Shown here piece after piece: positions 51,499-61,172 of a stretch of 64,000 nt of DNA (position 1 is the first letter of the stretch; every line of letters begins with the position of its first letter). The DNA is from Streptococcus marimammalium DSM 18627. Its GTDB lineage: Bacteria > Bacillota > Bacilli > Lactobacillales > Streptococcaceae. Made by a program: the position numbers and the translations under genes. The notes below the pieces were generated by a model, which saw only the letters and a program-made list of their open reading frames with translations, did no database searches and had not been told where the DNA came from. The stretch lies in NCBI RefSeq assembly GCF_000380045.1, contig NZ_KB904359.1:67-64066 (forward strand). The letters run 5' to 3'.

Positions 51499-52986
51499 AT
51501 GAAAAAGAAATTATTTGTTTTCTTAGCTACTTTTTTAGCATTTTTCTCATTAGTAGCATGTGGAAAAACGAGTGAACCAAAAGAAACAACGACAGAGGAA
51601 GTTGTTTCTGGAGCAACTGAAAAAACATACACGGATCCTTCAAAATTAGAAGAGAATTATGATGTTATTATTGTCGGCTCTGGTGGTGCTGGAATGTCTG
51701 CAGCGATTTCGGCAAAAGATGCTGGTGCTAATGTGGTTATTTTTGAAAAAATGCCATATATTGGTGGTAATACAGCTAAATCATCTGCTGGGATGAATGC
51801 ATCAGAAACTAAATTTCAAAAAGAGCAAGGTATTGAAGATTCCAATCAAAAATTCTTTGAAGAAACGTTTAATGGGGGTAAAGAAAGTAATGATGAGGCA
51901 CTTCTTCACTATTTTGTAGATAACTCAGCCTCTGCTATTGATTGGCTTGATAGCATGGGTATCACACTTGATAATATTACAACAACAGGTGGAATGAGTG
52001 TTACTCGCACTCATCGTCCTTCAGATGGATCAGCTGTTGGTGGCTATCTGGTTGATGGATTATATGATAATATTATGGAACGTGATATCCCTGTCTTTGT
52101 GAATGCAGAAGTAACAGATATTATTGAAAAAGCTGGCCAAGTGGCAGGTGTTACTGTCAAAATTAATGATAAAGAAATGACTATTTCATCTAAAGCTGTC
52201 GTGTTATCAACAGGTGGTTTTGGTGCTAATATGGACATGGTGACGAAGTTTAAACCAGAATTAAAAGGCTATGTGACAACCAACCAAAAAGGTTCGACAG
52301 GAGATGGTATTGCACTTGCTGAAGACGAGGGGGCACAAACTGTCGATATGGATCAAATTCAAATTCATCCAACAGTTGAACAAGAATCATCATATCTGAT
52401 AACAGAGGCTGTTCGTGGTGAAGGAGCAATCTTGGTTGATAACAAGGGAAATCGTTTCATTAATGAATTAGAAACTAGAGATAAAGTTTCAGCAGCCATT
52501 AATCAGTTAGACCCAAATCATGCTTTCGTTGTTTTTGATGATGCTCTTAAAGGACGTGTTCCTGCTATTAATAAGTATGATGAAAAAGGCTTAGTAGTAA
52601 AATCAGATAGCATAGAAGGATTAGCGAAAGAAATTGGAACAGAGCCAGAAACCTTGAAAAATACCTTAGAAAAATGGAATCAAGCGGTGGCAGATGCTTC
52701 AGACACTGATTTTGGTCGTACCACTGGAATGGAAAATGACTTAAGCACTGGACCATTTTATGCTATTAAAATTGCACCAGGAATCCATCACACAATGGGT
52801 GGTCTAAAAATCAATACCGAAGCTCAAGTTCTTAATAAAGATGGAAAACCTATCCCAGGTCTTTACGCTGCTGGCGAAGTGACTGGTGGTATTCATGGCC
52901 AAAATCGTATTGGTGGTAACGCGGTTGCAGATATCATCATCTTTGGTCGTCAAGCAGGTCAACAATCAGCACAATTTGTCAAATAA
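51499..52986 (+). CDS. Lipoprotein FAD-dependent reductase of the fumarate reductase/urocanate reductase flavoprotein family
   Basis: 495 residues. A lipoprotein signal ends LVAC with Cys21, so the protein is anchored on the outside of the membrane. Mature residues 22-50 form a tether containing SGAT (37-40), like the ApbE flavinylation site of FMN-binding domains, though no such domain is present. The FAD_binding_2 fold starts VIIVGSGGAGMSAAISA (about 56-72). The active-site Arg region (THRPSDGSAVGG; VRGEGAILVDNKGNRF) and the C-terminal GGIHGQNRIGGNAVADIIIFGRQAG are typical of soluble fumarate reductases. It may dump electrons onto fumarate or a related acceptor. AAGGAGAATATA precedes the ATG. 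Confidence 0.88.
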   Translation: MKKKLFVFLATFLAFFSLVACGKTSEPKETTTEEVVSGATEKTYTDPSKLEENYDVIIVGSGGAGMSAAISAKDAGANVVIFEKMPYIGGNTAKSSAGMNASETKFQKEQGIEDSNQKFFEETFNGGKESNDEALLHYFVDNSASAIDWLDSMGITLDNITTTGGMSVTRTHRPSDGSAVGGYLVDGLYDNIMERDIPVFVNAEVTDIIEKAGQVAGVTVKINDKEMTISSKAVVLSTGGFGANMDMVTKFKPELKGYVTTNQKGSTGDGIALAEDEGAQTVDMDQIQIHPTVEQESSYLITEAVRGEGAILVDNKGNRFINELETRDKVSAAINQLDPNHAFVVFDDALKGRVPAINKYDEKGLVVKSDSIEGLAKEIGTEPETLKNTLEKWNQAVADASDTDFGRTTGMENDLSTGPFYAIKIAPGIHHTMGGLKINTEAQVLNKDGKPIPGLYAAGEVTGGIHGQNRIGGNAVADIIIFGRQAGQQSAQFVK

Positions 52987-52993
52987 TGATATT

Positions 52994-53026
52994 AAGAGTT
53001 CTTAGTGATCTAAGAGCTCTTTTTTC
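52994..53026 (+). terminator. Terminator of the flavoprotein gene
   Basis: AAGAGTTCTTAG/CTAAGAGCTCTT (52994-53005, 53010-53021; loop TGAT; one mismatch) followed by a T run. Confidence 0.82.
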
Positions 53027-53123
53027 TGCAAAAAATTTGTTATAATAATGACAATAATCCTCATAAGAAAGCTAGTAGAAAACGGAAGTGAAGACCTTTC
53101 TAGCTAATACAAGGAAAAAACAA

Positions 53124-53990
53124 ATGAAACAAGTGATTAGAACTGTCTTAAATGACCAAGAATTAAAAGACGTCAAAACCCTGGTTAAAAAATGTCAAGC
53201 CTATGATAAGACTTTTAAGGAACCTTACTTGTCAAATATGTTAAATTTTGACAGCCAATTACCGAGCTTCTTTTTAGGGTATGAAAAAGAAAAATTAATA
53301 GCTTTTCTTGGTGTTTATGCTGATAGTAAAGAGGCAGAGCTTAGTGTTTTGGTGGATCCAGATCATAGAAGACAGGGTTATGCAACCGTTTTGTATGATA
53401 CGTTTAAAAAAGAAACAAAGAACTATCAGCTAGACCCACCTCTTTTTATCACAGAAGCCCAATTTTTGACTTCAAACCCTGATTTTCTCACCAATTTACA
53501 GTTACACCAACTGGAAGATACAGATATTTTGCTTGGACGAAACAGTGACCCTTTTGACGTGACGCCAAAAGAAGAATGGCAGGTTAAACAAGCAGCGCTT
53601 AGTGATGTTGATGCGATTGTGGCTGTCAAAATGTCTGCTTTTGATGATGAGACTAGAGAGGTTCACTATCAGTACGTCACAGAAGCAATTGCTGATAAAG
53701 ATAGCCTACTTTATATCCTATTAGAAGAGGATAAAGTTCTTGCCTCTTGTACAGTAGAGATCAGTTCTGAGGATTATTATCTTTATGGCTTAGCTGTCAT
53801 AGAAGCTTACCGAGGAAAAGGTATTGGTTCTTACTTGGTTAAGATGATGATTAACGACTTGATTCAAAAAGGTGCAAACTCTTTCCAAATTGCTGTAGAT
53901 GATGACAATGTTGGTGCAAGAAGACTCTATGAAAAACTAGGGTTTACCTATCAAACGCAAATTGTTTATTTGAGAGAGAAACGATACTAA
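53124..53990 (+). CDS. Two-domain GNAT acetyltransferase
   Basis: 288 residues from ATG at 53124 (MKQVIRTVLNDQEL), with AAGGAAAA upstream; the in-frame GTG at 53088 lacks a binding site. Two GNAT domains occur in tandem: the first has the acetyl-CoA loop DPDHRRQGYATVLYD (about 82-96), the second has VIEAYRGKGIGSYLVKMM (about 227-244). Substrate unknown. Single-gene unit between two terminators. Confidence 0.88.
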   Translation: MKQVIRTVLNDQELKDVKTLVKKCQAYDKTFKEPYLSNMLNFDSQLPSFFLGYEKEKLIAFLGVYADSKEAELSVLVDPDHRRQGYATVLYDTFKKETKNYQLDPPLFITEAQFLTSNPDFLTNLQLHQLEDTDILLGRNSDPFDVTPKEEWQVKQAALSDVDAIVAVKMSAFDDETREVHYQYVTEAIADKDSLLYILLEEDKVLASCTVEISSEDYYLYGLAVIEAYRGKGIGSYLVKMMINDLIQKGANSFQIAVDDDNVGARRLYEKLGFTYQTQIVYLREKRY

Positions 53991-54006
53991 TTAAATGTTA
54001 CAATGA

Positions 54007-54035
54007 TAAAAGAGCTCATAAAGTGAGCTCTTTTA
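54007..54035 (+). terminator. Terminator of the two-domain GNAT gene
   Basis: Perfect 12-bp stem TAAAAGAGCTCA/TGAGCTCTTTTA (54007-54018, 54024-54035) with loop TAAAG. Confidence 0.85.
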
Positions 54036-54133
54036 TACTTTAACTAACAGAAAAAAACTTGTTTTAAACGTATCGATGTGATATATTTATAACATCATAG
54101 ATAATATTGCTAGTTTATAAGAAAGAAAGAGAA

Positions 54134-54718
54134 ATGAAAAAATTTAAAACACTGCTTATTTTAGTCATGCTCATTATTTTTTTAGTGATTGATTACCAAA
54201 TCATCTTTGGTCAAAACGATTTAGGTTGGTTAACCAAAGGGCTAATTGTCGGGATAGTTAGCATTGGTGAAGGAGTATCTATTGCAACCATTCTCATGAC
54301 AGGGTCATATGATTTTGGTCGCAAAAGAGAATTTGGTATTGCTGAAAAATTACATTCTATTTTGGTCATGCTATCAACCATTATCTACACCATTGGTGTT
54401 TGGGCATCAACACCAAGTGTTGGTAAGTATTATGTGAAAGAAATCTTTTTGGGACTAGGACTTCTGGTTCAACTAGTCTTTTTATTACATTTTATCCTTA
54501 AGAAAACCAAGGAAAAACCGGATGAACGTTTTATCAGTAACTTAGCAAAAACAGCTTCAGTCATGTTTTCACTTAGCCTAGTGATTTTATTCATTTTAGC
54601 CATGATTCTTGCTTTAACAGGCTCTATTACTATTTTTCCGGGTTATCTCTTTGTTGTGGTTGGCCTTTTGGTCTTACTATTTGCCGCTGTCTTTTTCTTC
54701 TTTGAAAAATGGGGGTAA
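54134..54718 (+). CDS. Small membrane protein, four to five segments, function unknown
   Basis: 194 residues from ATG at 54134 (MKKFKTLLILVMLIIFLVIDY), the likely start with AAAGAGAA before it. Membrane segments are seen at about 5-23, 33-55, 80-98, 110-128, 144-168 and 172-190. It overlaps the next gene's ribosome binding site. Membrane protein plus Cro-like regulator pairs of this kind are frequent in Firmicutes, and the regulator usually controls the pair; the role of the membrane protein is unknown. Confidence 0.75.
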   Translation: MKKFKTLLILVMLIIFLVIDYQIIFGQNDLGWLTKGLIVGIVSIGEGVSIATILMTGSYDFGRKREFGIAEKLHSILVMLSTIIYTIGVWASTPSVGKYYVKEIFLGLGLLVQLVFLLHFILKKTKEKPDERFISNLAKTASVMFSLSLVILFILAMILALTGSITIFPGYLFVVVGLLVLLFAAVFFFFEKWG

Positions 54719-54720
54719 CA

Positions 54721-54933
54721 ATGGCGAAAGAAAGTCAGATTAGGACTAATTTAAAAGCCGTCAGAGAATCAGTTGGTATGACTCAGCAAGAATTAGCAGA
54801 TTTGGTCGGAGTGAGGCGAGAGACGATTATTCATCTTGAAAACAATCGCTACAATCCTTCCTTAGAAATGGCACTAAAAATTGCGCGTGTCTTTGATATG
54901 ACGATTGAACGTCTCTTTCAGTTGAAGGATTGA
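54721..54933 (+). CDS. Cro/XRE-type small transcriptional regulator
   Basis: 70 residues from ATG at 54721, with GGGGGT upstream; an ATG four codons earlier is inside the binding site. One helix-turn-helix makes up nearly the whole protein: RESVGMTQQELADLVGVRRETIIHLENNRYNPSLEMALKIARVF. It resembles the YgzD/YvaO-like group of minimal regulators. It starts two bases after the membrane gene and is followed by a terminator. Confidence 0.9.
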   Translation: MAKESQIRTNLKAVRESVGMTQQELADLVGVRRETIIHLENNRYNPSLEMALKIARVFDMTIERLFQLKD

Positions 54934-54941
54934 TGACTAAA

Positions 54942-54975
54942 AACCTCCAAGAAATATTATTTTCTTGGAGTTTTT
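54942..54975. terminator. Convergent terminator, XRE gene and GNAT gene
   Basis: Stem CTCCAAGAAA/TTTCTTGGAG (54945-54954, 54961-54970) flanked by A and T runs. Confidence 0.87.
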
Positions 54976-54976
54976 C

Positions 54977-55537
54977 TTATAGTTCTTTATCGTGTAAATT
55001 GAGAAAGAAGATATCCTTATCCGTCCATTTGCCATTTTCAAAACTGAATTTTTCTCTGGTCACTTCAAAGCGAAAATCCAATTTTTGGATTAATTGTTTT
55101 GATGGGTGATTTGTGGGGTTAATATGAGCTTCTATTCGATGAAAGTTGAAGTGGTCTTCAAGATAGGGCAGTAGATTAGAAAGGGCTTCATAAGCAATAC
55201 CTTGACGCCAAAGGTAATTATGCACAGCATAGCCTAGTTCTCCCCAATTGAAATTGGCACGCGCCAATGTAGCAATATTAATCATTCCTAAATGATGATT
55301 ATTTTTATCAAAAATGGCGAGAATGTAAGTGTCGTCCTTTTGCCATAGCTGATGGTGGTGCTCCACCAACTGGTTGAACCACTCTGTTGTCGCAATTGAC
55401 ATCTCTAAATGTCCCTCATCAAATGCGTGCTGGGACGGTAGACGGTTTGAGAATCCCTCAAACCAAGAGGGATAGTCAGAAACCTGTAAAGGTCTAATGA
55501 TTAATCGTTTTGTCTCCAAGTAAAAATCAATGGTCAT
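54977..55537 (-). CDS. RimJ/RimL-like GNAT acetyltransferase
   Basis: 186 residues from ATG at 55537 (MTIDFYLETKRLIIRPLQ); GGAG lies 12 bases upstream, and a TTG at 55555 is the alternative. The ETxRLxxR opening, LGYAVHNYLWRQGIAYEALSNLL (acetyl-CoA loop, about 102-124) and HRIEAHINPTNHPSKQLIQKLDF are hallmarks of ribosomal-protein-type N-acetyltransferases, but such proteins often act on other targets. Confidence 0.86.
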   Translation of the reverse strand: MTIDFYLETKRLIIRPLQVSDYPSWFEGFSNRLPSQHAFDEGHLEMSIATTEWFNQLVEHHHQLWQKDDTYILAIFDKNNHHLGMINIATLARANFNWGELGYAVHNYLWRQGIAYEALSNLLPYLEDHFNFHRIEAHINPTNHPSKQLIQKLDFRFEVTREKFSFENGKWTDKDIFFLNLHDKEL

Positions 55538-55781
55538 GTATTTGTCACACTCCAATATCAGATTTTGTGAGACTATATTTTAACGCCATCCTCACAAATT
55601 GGCGATTTTTTGTTTACTAGTATCATAAGCTTACCCTCCTTTTGATTGTTGTTTTATTGTATCATCTTTTATTGAAATGGTAAAAGATTCTATTCTTAAA
55701 ATAGTTTGATAACATTATTAGGAGGTTAATTTTACTTGCCAAAAGTAGTTATAATTGAGAAAATAATAATGGAGAAAACAG

Positions 55782-56648
55782 ATGATAGTTAAAATTGCAT
55801 TGCTAGCTGATATCCACGGCAATTATGAGGCTTTAAAAGCTGTGGTTGAAGATGCCAAGAAAAATAAAGTGACTGACTACTGGTTATTGGGGGACATTTT
55901 AATGCCTGGACCAGGTAGTGAAAATATTTTTAGTTTGTTAGATCAATTACCAGTAACGGTCAAGATTAGAGGAAACTGGGATGATTGTTTGATAGAAGCT
56001 CTTGATGGAGAGTACACAACCAATTCCACAGACGAAATTTACCTATCAAGATTAGCACAATACTTGGAAAATAAATTACCCCCTCAACGCATCAAGGATA
56101 TACGCGAGATGCCACTAAACGTACGAAAAAAGATTAATGGTTTAAGAATTTCTATCTCTCACCATTTACCAACCAAAAATTGGGGCAGAGAGTTAATGGT
56201 GACCAATAGCACTAAAGCGTTTGATGATTTATTTTTATCTCATCAAGATGACATCGCTATTTTTGCGCATGTCCATCAACCTCTTTTAAGATATAGCAGT
56301 AAAAACCAAATCATCATCAATCCAGGTAGCATTGGGGAACCTTATTACCCAAGAAAAGAATTGAGAAACGATTTGCGAGCACAGTATGCCATACTGACCA
56401 TCGATGAACAAGGCTACTCTGATATTCTTTTTAGAAAGATTAATTATAATAAAGAACAAGAGCTCTCATTTGCTGCAGATGTACAGTTACCTTTTTTGGA
56501 ATTGTATCAAGAATTGCTAAACACAGGTGTCAACAAGGATAAAGACCGTCCTTATCTACAAAAGATTATTGATGATTATCATTACAAAGAAGAAGTTGCT
56601 AAATGGCTTAGTGATAGGCATTCACAGCTAAAAGAGAAAAATGGATAG
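55782..56648 (+). CDS. Calcineurin-type metallophosphoesterase
   Basis: 288 residues. The metal-binding motifs are in order: ADIHGN (D9, H11), GDILMPGP (about 38), GNWDD (about 70), SHHLP (about 126), AHVHQP (about 161) and the NPGSIGEPY loop (about 178). This resembles YfcE/phosphodiesterase-like enzymes of the calcineurin superfamily, plus an extra C-terminal helical extension of about 70 residues. Substrate unknown. TGGAGAAAACAG precedes the ATG. Confidence 0.88.
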   Translation: MIVKIALLADIHGNYEALKAVVEDAKKNKVTDYWLLGDILMPGPGSENIFSLLDQLPVTVKIRGNWDDCLIEALDGEYTTNSTDEIYLSRLAQYLENKLPPQRIKDIREMPLNVRKKINGLRISISHHLPTKNWGRELMVTNSTKAFDDLFLSHQDDIAIFAHVHQPLLRYSSKNQIIINPGSIGEPYYPRKELRNDLRAQYAILTIDEQGYSDILFRKINYNKEQELSFAADVQLPFLELYQELLNTGVNKDKDRPYLQKIIDDYHYKEEVAKWLSDRHSQLKEKNG

Positions 56649-56662
56649 AGCTTTCAAACAAT

Positions 56663-56699
56663 AACAACCCTAGAAAAAGTTATTTCTAGGGTTGTTTTA
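56663..56699. terminator. Convergent terminator, phosphoesterase and methyltransferase genes
   Basis: Perfect 14-bp stem AACAACCCTAGAAA/TTTCTAGGGTTGTT (56663-56676, 56683-56696). Confidence 0.88.
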
Positions 56700-56706
56700 T
56701 CTACAT

Positions 56707-57471
56707 TTATTTCTTTTTTGCCACCAAGTAAAATCGGTGGATACGACCTTCCACAAAGCCATCTCTATCAATCATTTCTTGTGCCTTTAATAAATTATCA
56801 AAATGTTTATCCACAGAAAAACCGACAAACTCCCATTCGATGATTTTTGCAAACCAAACTAAGGCACCAATATCAAAGAAACGTATTGGTTGATAAACTT
56901 CACCACTTTCCAGAATGTCAAAGCCATTTGCTATCAATTCTTTTTCTCTAATGTTTAAAAAATGATTAGAATAAGGTAAGTCCTTGAGTTCTGGTAGCAG
57001 TAATTCAACCAGTTCTCTATCATTTTTAGCCCCAACTTGTTGGGTGATAAAATAACCGTCTTGTTTTAAGAGTCGATGTAGTTCAGAAGGTGTGTAATCA
57101 CCGTGACGATTAGTGATGACATTAAAACTCTCATCCTCAAAAGGTAAAGGAGCTGCACCATCTGCCTCTTTCAAATCAATACCTAAGGGTAGTAGAAGCT
57201 TTTTACAATAGTCAACATTAGGTGGATAGCCTTCAATAGCAGCAGTTTTGTGATAGGGATGTTTTAATGATAGTAAAAACTCACCGCCGCCAGTTTCCAT
57301 GTCTAAGAGATTCAAGTCATCCGTCAAGTATTTTTTAATAACTTGAGAAAAATCCCAAGGCAAATCATCTTCTTCAGCATAGCGATCTTTGATATGTGAA
57401 AAATCCCAGCCCTTAATATGAGCCATTTCTTCTTCTTTTTTCCACTCTTGATATAATTCTTCTTTTGTCAT
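56707..57471 (-). CDS. Class I SAM-dependent methyltransferase
   Basis: 254 residues. The SAM motif I region is LLDMETGGGEFLLSL (about 54-68), with the acidic motif II at AAIEGYPPNVDYCKKL and motif III PLPFEDESFNVITNRHGDY. DMETGGGE is typical of UbiE/Methyltransf_11-like enzymes in Firmicutes annotated only by fold. Substrate unknown. AGGAAACAACC precedes the ATG. Confidence 0.86.
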   Translation of the reverse strand: MTKEELYQEWKKEEEMAHIKGWDFSHIKDRYAEEDDLPWDFSQVIKKYLTDDLNLLDMETGGGEFLLSLKHPYHKTAAIEGYPPNVDYCKKLLLPLGIDLKEADGAAPLPFEDESFNVITNRHGDYTPSELHRLLKQDGYFITQQVGAKNDRELVELLLPELKDLPYSNHFLNIREKELIANGFDILESGEVYQPIRFFDIGALVWFAKIIEWEFVGFSVDKHFDNLLKAQEMIDRDGFVEGRIHRFYLVAKKK

Positions 57472-57546
57472 GGTTGTTTCCTAATTGAGTTTACAAATGG
57501 GTTGTTAGTTTGTTTGAAACTATTATACCATTAGATAGAAAACCAA

Positions 57547-57580
57547 AAAAGCCTTTGAAAGATTGATTTCATAGGCTTTT
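57547..57580 (-). terminator. Terminator of rpmF-rpmG
   Basis: AAAAGCCTTTGAAA/TTTCATAGGCTTTT (57547-57560, 57567-57580; one mismatch), followed on the minus strand by a T run. Confidence 0.8.
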
Positions 57581-57591
57581 CTTTAATTCAA

Positions 57592-57741
57592 TTATTTAAC
57601 CTCAGTGAAAATAACGTGTTTACGTAATTTTGGTGAGTATTTTTTCAATTTGATACGGTCTGGTGTGTTACGTTTGTTTTTTGAAGTAAGGTACAAGCGT
57701 TCACCAGATTCTTTATGTTCAAGTGTGATATTTACGCGCAT
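57592..57741 (-). CDS. rpmG: Ribosomal protein bL33, cysteine-free form
   Basis: 49 residues, [20 protein letters not shown]..., ending FTEVK. It has no Cys, so it is the zinc-independent type of L33. GGAGGGAGATCAC precedes the ATG. It follows rpmF by 15 bp, as in other streptococci. Confidence 0.95.
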   Translation of the reverse strand: MRVNITLEHKESGERLYLTSKNKRNTPDRIKLKKYSPKLRKHVIFTEVK

Positions 57742-57756
57742 GTGATCTCCCTCCTA

Positions 57757-57939
57757 TTATTCTGCTGAAGCAGCTTTGGCGATTTGACGTCCTTTGTAGT
57801 ATCCTTTAAGTGATACGCGGTGAGAACGTGAGTAATCTCCAGTTGTTTCATCAAATTTAACAGTTGGAGCTGCTAATTTATAGTGTGTACGACGTTTATT
57901 CTTTTTCGCTTTTGAGGTGCGACGTGCTGGTACTGCCAT
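57757..57939 (-). CDS. rpmF: Ribosomal protein bL32, cysteine-free form
   Basis: 60 residues, [22 protein letters not shown]..., typical bL32 opening. The zinc-ribbon cysteines are absent. AAAGGAGATAAAC precedes the ATG. The gene is first of the rpmF-rpmG pair, divergent from hisS. Confidence 0.96.
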   Translation of the reverse strand: MAVPARRTSKAKKNKRRTHYKLAAPTVKFDETTGDYSRSHRVSLKGYYKGRQIAKAASAE

Positions 57940-58125
57940 GTTTATCTCCTTTTAATACTTATATTTGATTTTATATCAACTCCACTATAATAGCACACCT
58001 TTTTTGTAAAGTAAAGTTACTTGACAGTTTTTTTCAACTTTTTTTAAAAATAGCTATCAATATCCCTAAAAAACCTTTCTTTTTATGTTAAAATAGATAG
58101 GAATACGTCATGGAAGAGGACTCTT

Positions 58126-59412
58126 ATGAAATTACAAAAACCAAAAGGCACACAAGATATCTTGCCTAAAGACTCAGTCAAATGGCAATATCTTGAAAAG
58201 GTGTCACGTGAAACATTTCAAAAATATCGTTACGAAGAAATTAGAACGCCTTTGTTTGAACACTACGAAGTGATTAGTCGTTCGGTTGGTGATACGACAG
58301 ACATTGTTAGTAAAGAAATGTATGATTTTTATGATAAGGGAAATCGCCATATTACTCTTCGACCAGAAGGAACAGCTCCAGTAGTGCGTTCTTATGTTGA
58401 AAATAAATTATTTGCTCCCGAAGTGCAAAAACCAGTCAAGCTATATTACATGGGTTCTATGTTTCGTTATGAACGCCCCCAAGCAGGACGTTTGCGTGAG
58501 TTTCATCAAATTGGAGTAGAAGTCTTTGGCTCAAAAAATCCCGCAACAGACGTTGAAACAATTGCCATGGCTTATCAATTGTTTGAAAACCTAGGAATTT
58601 CTGGTGTAACACTTCATCTAAATAGTTTAGGAAATCCCGAGAGTCGAACAAATTATCGTCAGGCATTAATTGATTATTTAACCCCTTTACGAGATAAACT
58701 TTCAAAGGATAGCCAACGTCGTTTAGAAGAAAATCCTCTTCGAGTGTTGGATTCCAAGGAAAAAGAAGACAAGCAAGTTGTAGAGGGTGCCCCTTCTATT
58801 CTTGATTATCTTGATGAAGAAAGTCAACAGCACTTTGATACCGTTTGTCAGCTATTAAAAGCTCTTAGCATTCCTTTTGTGATTGATACTAATATGGTAC
58901 GCGGGTTAGATTATTATAATCACACGATTTTTGAATTTATCACAACTGTTGATAAGACAGAATTGACCATCTGTGCGGGTGGTCGTTATGATGGGTTGGT
59001 TGAGTATTTCGATGGACCTGAAACGCCTGGTTTTGGCTTTGCCCTTGGAATTGAAAGATTACTGATGATTTTAGAAAAGCAAGGGGTTAATCTTCCTGTT
59101 ACAAATGCTCTTGACGTTTATATCGTTGTTTTAGGCGACACTGTTAACGAAACAGCACTGACTCTTGTTCAATCACTAAGAAAACAAGGTTTTTCAGTTG
59201 AAAGAGACTACCTTGATAGAAAACTCAAAGCCCAATTCAAGTCAGCTGATATGTTTAATGCTAAAATAGTTATCACTCTAGGTGAGTCAGAATTAGCATC
59301 AAACAAAGTTGTTATCAAAAATAATCAGACCAGACAGGAAAAGGAAGTGGCTCTCAATGAACTAGAGGAGAGTTTTGTAAGTATTTATAAAGAACTAACA
59401 CAAAAAAAATAA
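58126..59412 (+). CDS. hisS: Histidyl-tRNA synthetase
   Basis: 428 residues. Class II synthetase: motif 1 around [17 protein letters not shown], motif 2 [26 protein letters not shown] (about 107-132), the histidine loop [13 protein letters not shown] (about 260-272) and motif 3 [11 protein letters not shown] (about 302-312). The anticodon domain is at about 330-425. No T-box leader is apparent in the short upstream region; a TTAAAAT box lies about 35 bases before the ATG. Followed by aspS in the usual operon. Confidence 0.97.
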   Translation: MKLQKPKGTQDILPKDSVKWQYLEKVSRETFQKYRYEEIRTPLFEHYEVISRSVGDTTDIVSKEMYDFYDKGNRHITLRPEGTAPVVRSYVENKLFAPEVQKPVKLYYMGSMFRYERPQAGRLREFHQIGVEVFGSKNPATDVETIAMAYQLFENLGISGVTLHLNSLGNPESRTNYRQALIDYLTPLRDKLSKDSQRRLEENPLRVLDSKEKEDKQVVEGAPSILDYLDEESQQHFDTVCQLLKALSIPFVIDTNMVRGLDYYNHTIFEFITTVDKTELTICAGGRYDGLVEYFDGPETPGFGFALGIERLLMILEKQGVNLPVTNALDVYIVVLGDTVNETALTLVQSLRKQGFSVERDYLDRKLKAQFKSADMFNAKIVITLGESELASNKVVIKNNQTRQEKEVALNELEESFVSIYKELTQKK

Positions 59413-59423
59413 TGGAGAAATTT

Positions 59424-61172
59424 ATGAAGCGATCAATGTATGCAGGACGTGTTCGATTAGAACATGAAGGAAGTGACATCGTTCTAAAAGGATGGGTAGA
59501 TAGGCGTAGAGATTTAGGGGGTCTCATCTTTATTGACCTTAGAGACCGTGAAGGGATTGTCCAATTGGTAATCAATCCAGAAGTGGCTAGTCAAGAAGTG
59601 ATGTCTATTGCAGATAGCTTAAGAAATGAATATGTCATTGAAGTTACAGGTAAGGTTGAAAAAAGAGATCAAGAAAATCCTAAGCTAGCGACAGGGAAAA
59701 TTGAAGTTCACGTTACCAATTTAACCATTTTAAACACAGCGAAAACAACACCATTTGAAATTAGAGATCACATTGAAGTGAATGATGATATTCGTCTTCG
59801 TTATCGTTATCTTGATTTACGTCGCCCTAGCATGCTAGAAAACTTTAAACTTCGTGCCAAGGTGACTCATATCATAAGAAACTATCTAGATAGTCTAGAA
59901 TTTATTGATGTTGAAACACCAATGCTTTCAAAATCAACTCCAGAAGGTGCGCGTGACTACCTCGTTCCTAGTCGTATTAGTGAAGGGCATTTCTATGCAC
60001 TGCCACAAAGTCCTCAAATCACCAAGCAATTATTGATGGCTTCTGGATTTGATCGTTATTATCAGATTGTTAAGTGTTTCCGTGATGAAGATTTAAGAGG
60101 AGACCGTCAACCTGAGTTTACACAAGTTGACCTTGAAACTTCTTTTTTATCAGAGGAGGACATTCAAACCATTGTTGAAGGGTTGATTGCTAAGGTGATG
60201 AAAGAAGTTAAAGGCATTGACCTTACACTACCATTACCAAGAATGTCTTATGATGATGCCATGAATTTATATGGTAGCGATAAACCTGACACAAGATATG
60301 ACATGTTGCTACAAGATGTGTCAGAACTTGTTCGTAAGACAGATTTCAAGGTGTTTTCTGAAGCGCCAAGTGTTAAAGCCATTGTGGTGAAAGATGCTGC
60401 AAGCAACTATTCACGCAAAGATATTGACAAGTTGACAGAGATTGCTAAACAGTATGGTGCTAAGGGGTTGGCTTGGATAAAATATGTTGACAGCTTATTG
60501 ACAGGTCCAATTGCAAAGTTTTTATCAACAATAACAGATGAGTTGACAGATGATTTACAGTTAAGCAATAATGATTTGGTTTTATTTGTAGCAGATGATC
60601 TTGCTATTGTAAATGATACATTAGGCGCTCTTAGAACACGAATTGCTAAGGAACTTAAACTTATCGATGACTCACAATTCAATTTTTTATGGGTGGTTGA
60701 TTGGCCAATGTTTGAATGGTCAAAAGAAGAAGAGCGCTACACTAGTGCTCACCATCCCTTTACCTTACCACAAAAAGAAACGGTCTCAGAATTAGAAGGT
60801 GACTTGAGCAAAGTCAGGGCTGTTGCTTATGACATTGTTTTAAATGGTTATGAATTGGGCGGCGGTAGTTTACGGATCAATGAAAAAGATATGCAAGAAA
60901 GAATGCTGAAAGCCTTAGGCTTTAAGACAGAAGACGCCTATGAGCAATTTGGTTTTTTACTAGATGCCATGGATTATGGTTTTCCACCGCATGGTGGTCT
61001 AGCACTGGGGCTTGATCGCTTTGTGATGCTTTTAGCAGGAAAAGAAAATATCCGAGAGGTTATTGCCTTTCCAAAAAACAACCGTGCTGTTGATCCAATG
61101 ACGCAAGCACCAAGTATTGTTTCTAAGAAACAATTAGAAGAATTATCTTTAACAGTAAAAAAATATGATTAA
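59424..61172 (+). CDS. aspS: Aspartyl-tRNA synthetase
   Basis: 582 residues from ATG at 59424 ([16 protein letters not shown]), preceded by GGAG; the ATG at 59412 is part of that binding region. An OB-fold anticodon domain (1-105), class II core with [20 protein letters not shown] (motif 2), the bacterial GAD insertion (about 290-400) and motif 3 [15 protein letters not shown] are present. It follows hisS by 11 bp and overlaps the YitT gene by 8 bp. Confidence 0.97.
   Translation: MKRSMYAGRVRLEHEGSDIVLKGWVDRRRDLGGLIFIDLRDREGIVQLVINPEVASQEVMSIADSLRNEYVIEVTGKVEKRDQENPKLATGKIEVHVTNLTILNTAKTTPFEIRDHIEVNDDIRLRYRYLDLRRPSMLENFKLRAKVTHIIRNYLDSLEFIDVETPMLSKSTPEGARDYLVPSRISEGHFYALPQSPQITKQLLMASGFDRYYQIVKCFRDEDLRGDRQPEFTQVDLETSFLSEEDIQTIVEGLIAKVMKEVKGIDLTLPLPRMSYDDAMNLYGSDKPDTRYDMLLQDVSELVRKTDFKVFSEAPSVKAIVVKDAASNYSRKDIDKLTEIAKQYGAKGLAWIKYVDSLLTGPIAKFLSTITDELTDDLQLSNNDLVLFVADDLAIVNDTLGALRTRIAKELKLIDDSQFNFLWVVDWPMFEWSKEEERYTSAHHPFTLPQKETVSELEGDLSKVRAVAYDIVLNGYELGGGSLRINEKDMQERMLKALGFKTEDAYEQFGFLLDAMDYGFPPHGGLALGLDRFVMLLAGKENIREVIAFPKNNRAVDPMTQAPSIVSKKQLEELSLTVKKYD

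Noticed and set aside
56807-56815. Perfect TTATCCACA in the methyltransferase gene
   Set aside because: A 9-mer inside coding sequence far from the origin with no companion box; a chance match is likely.
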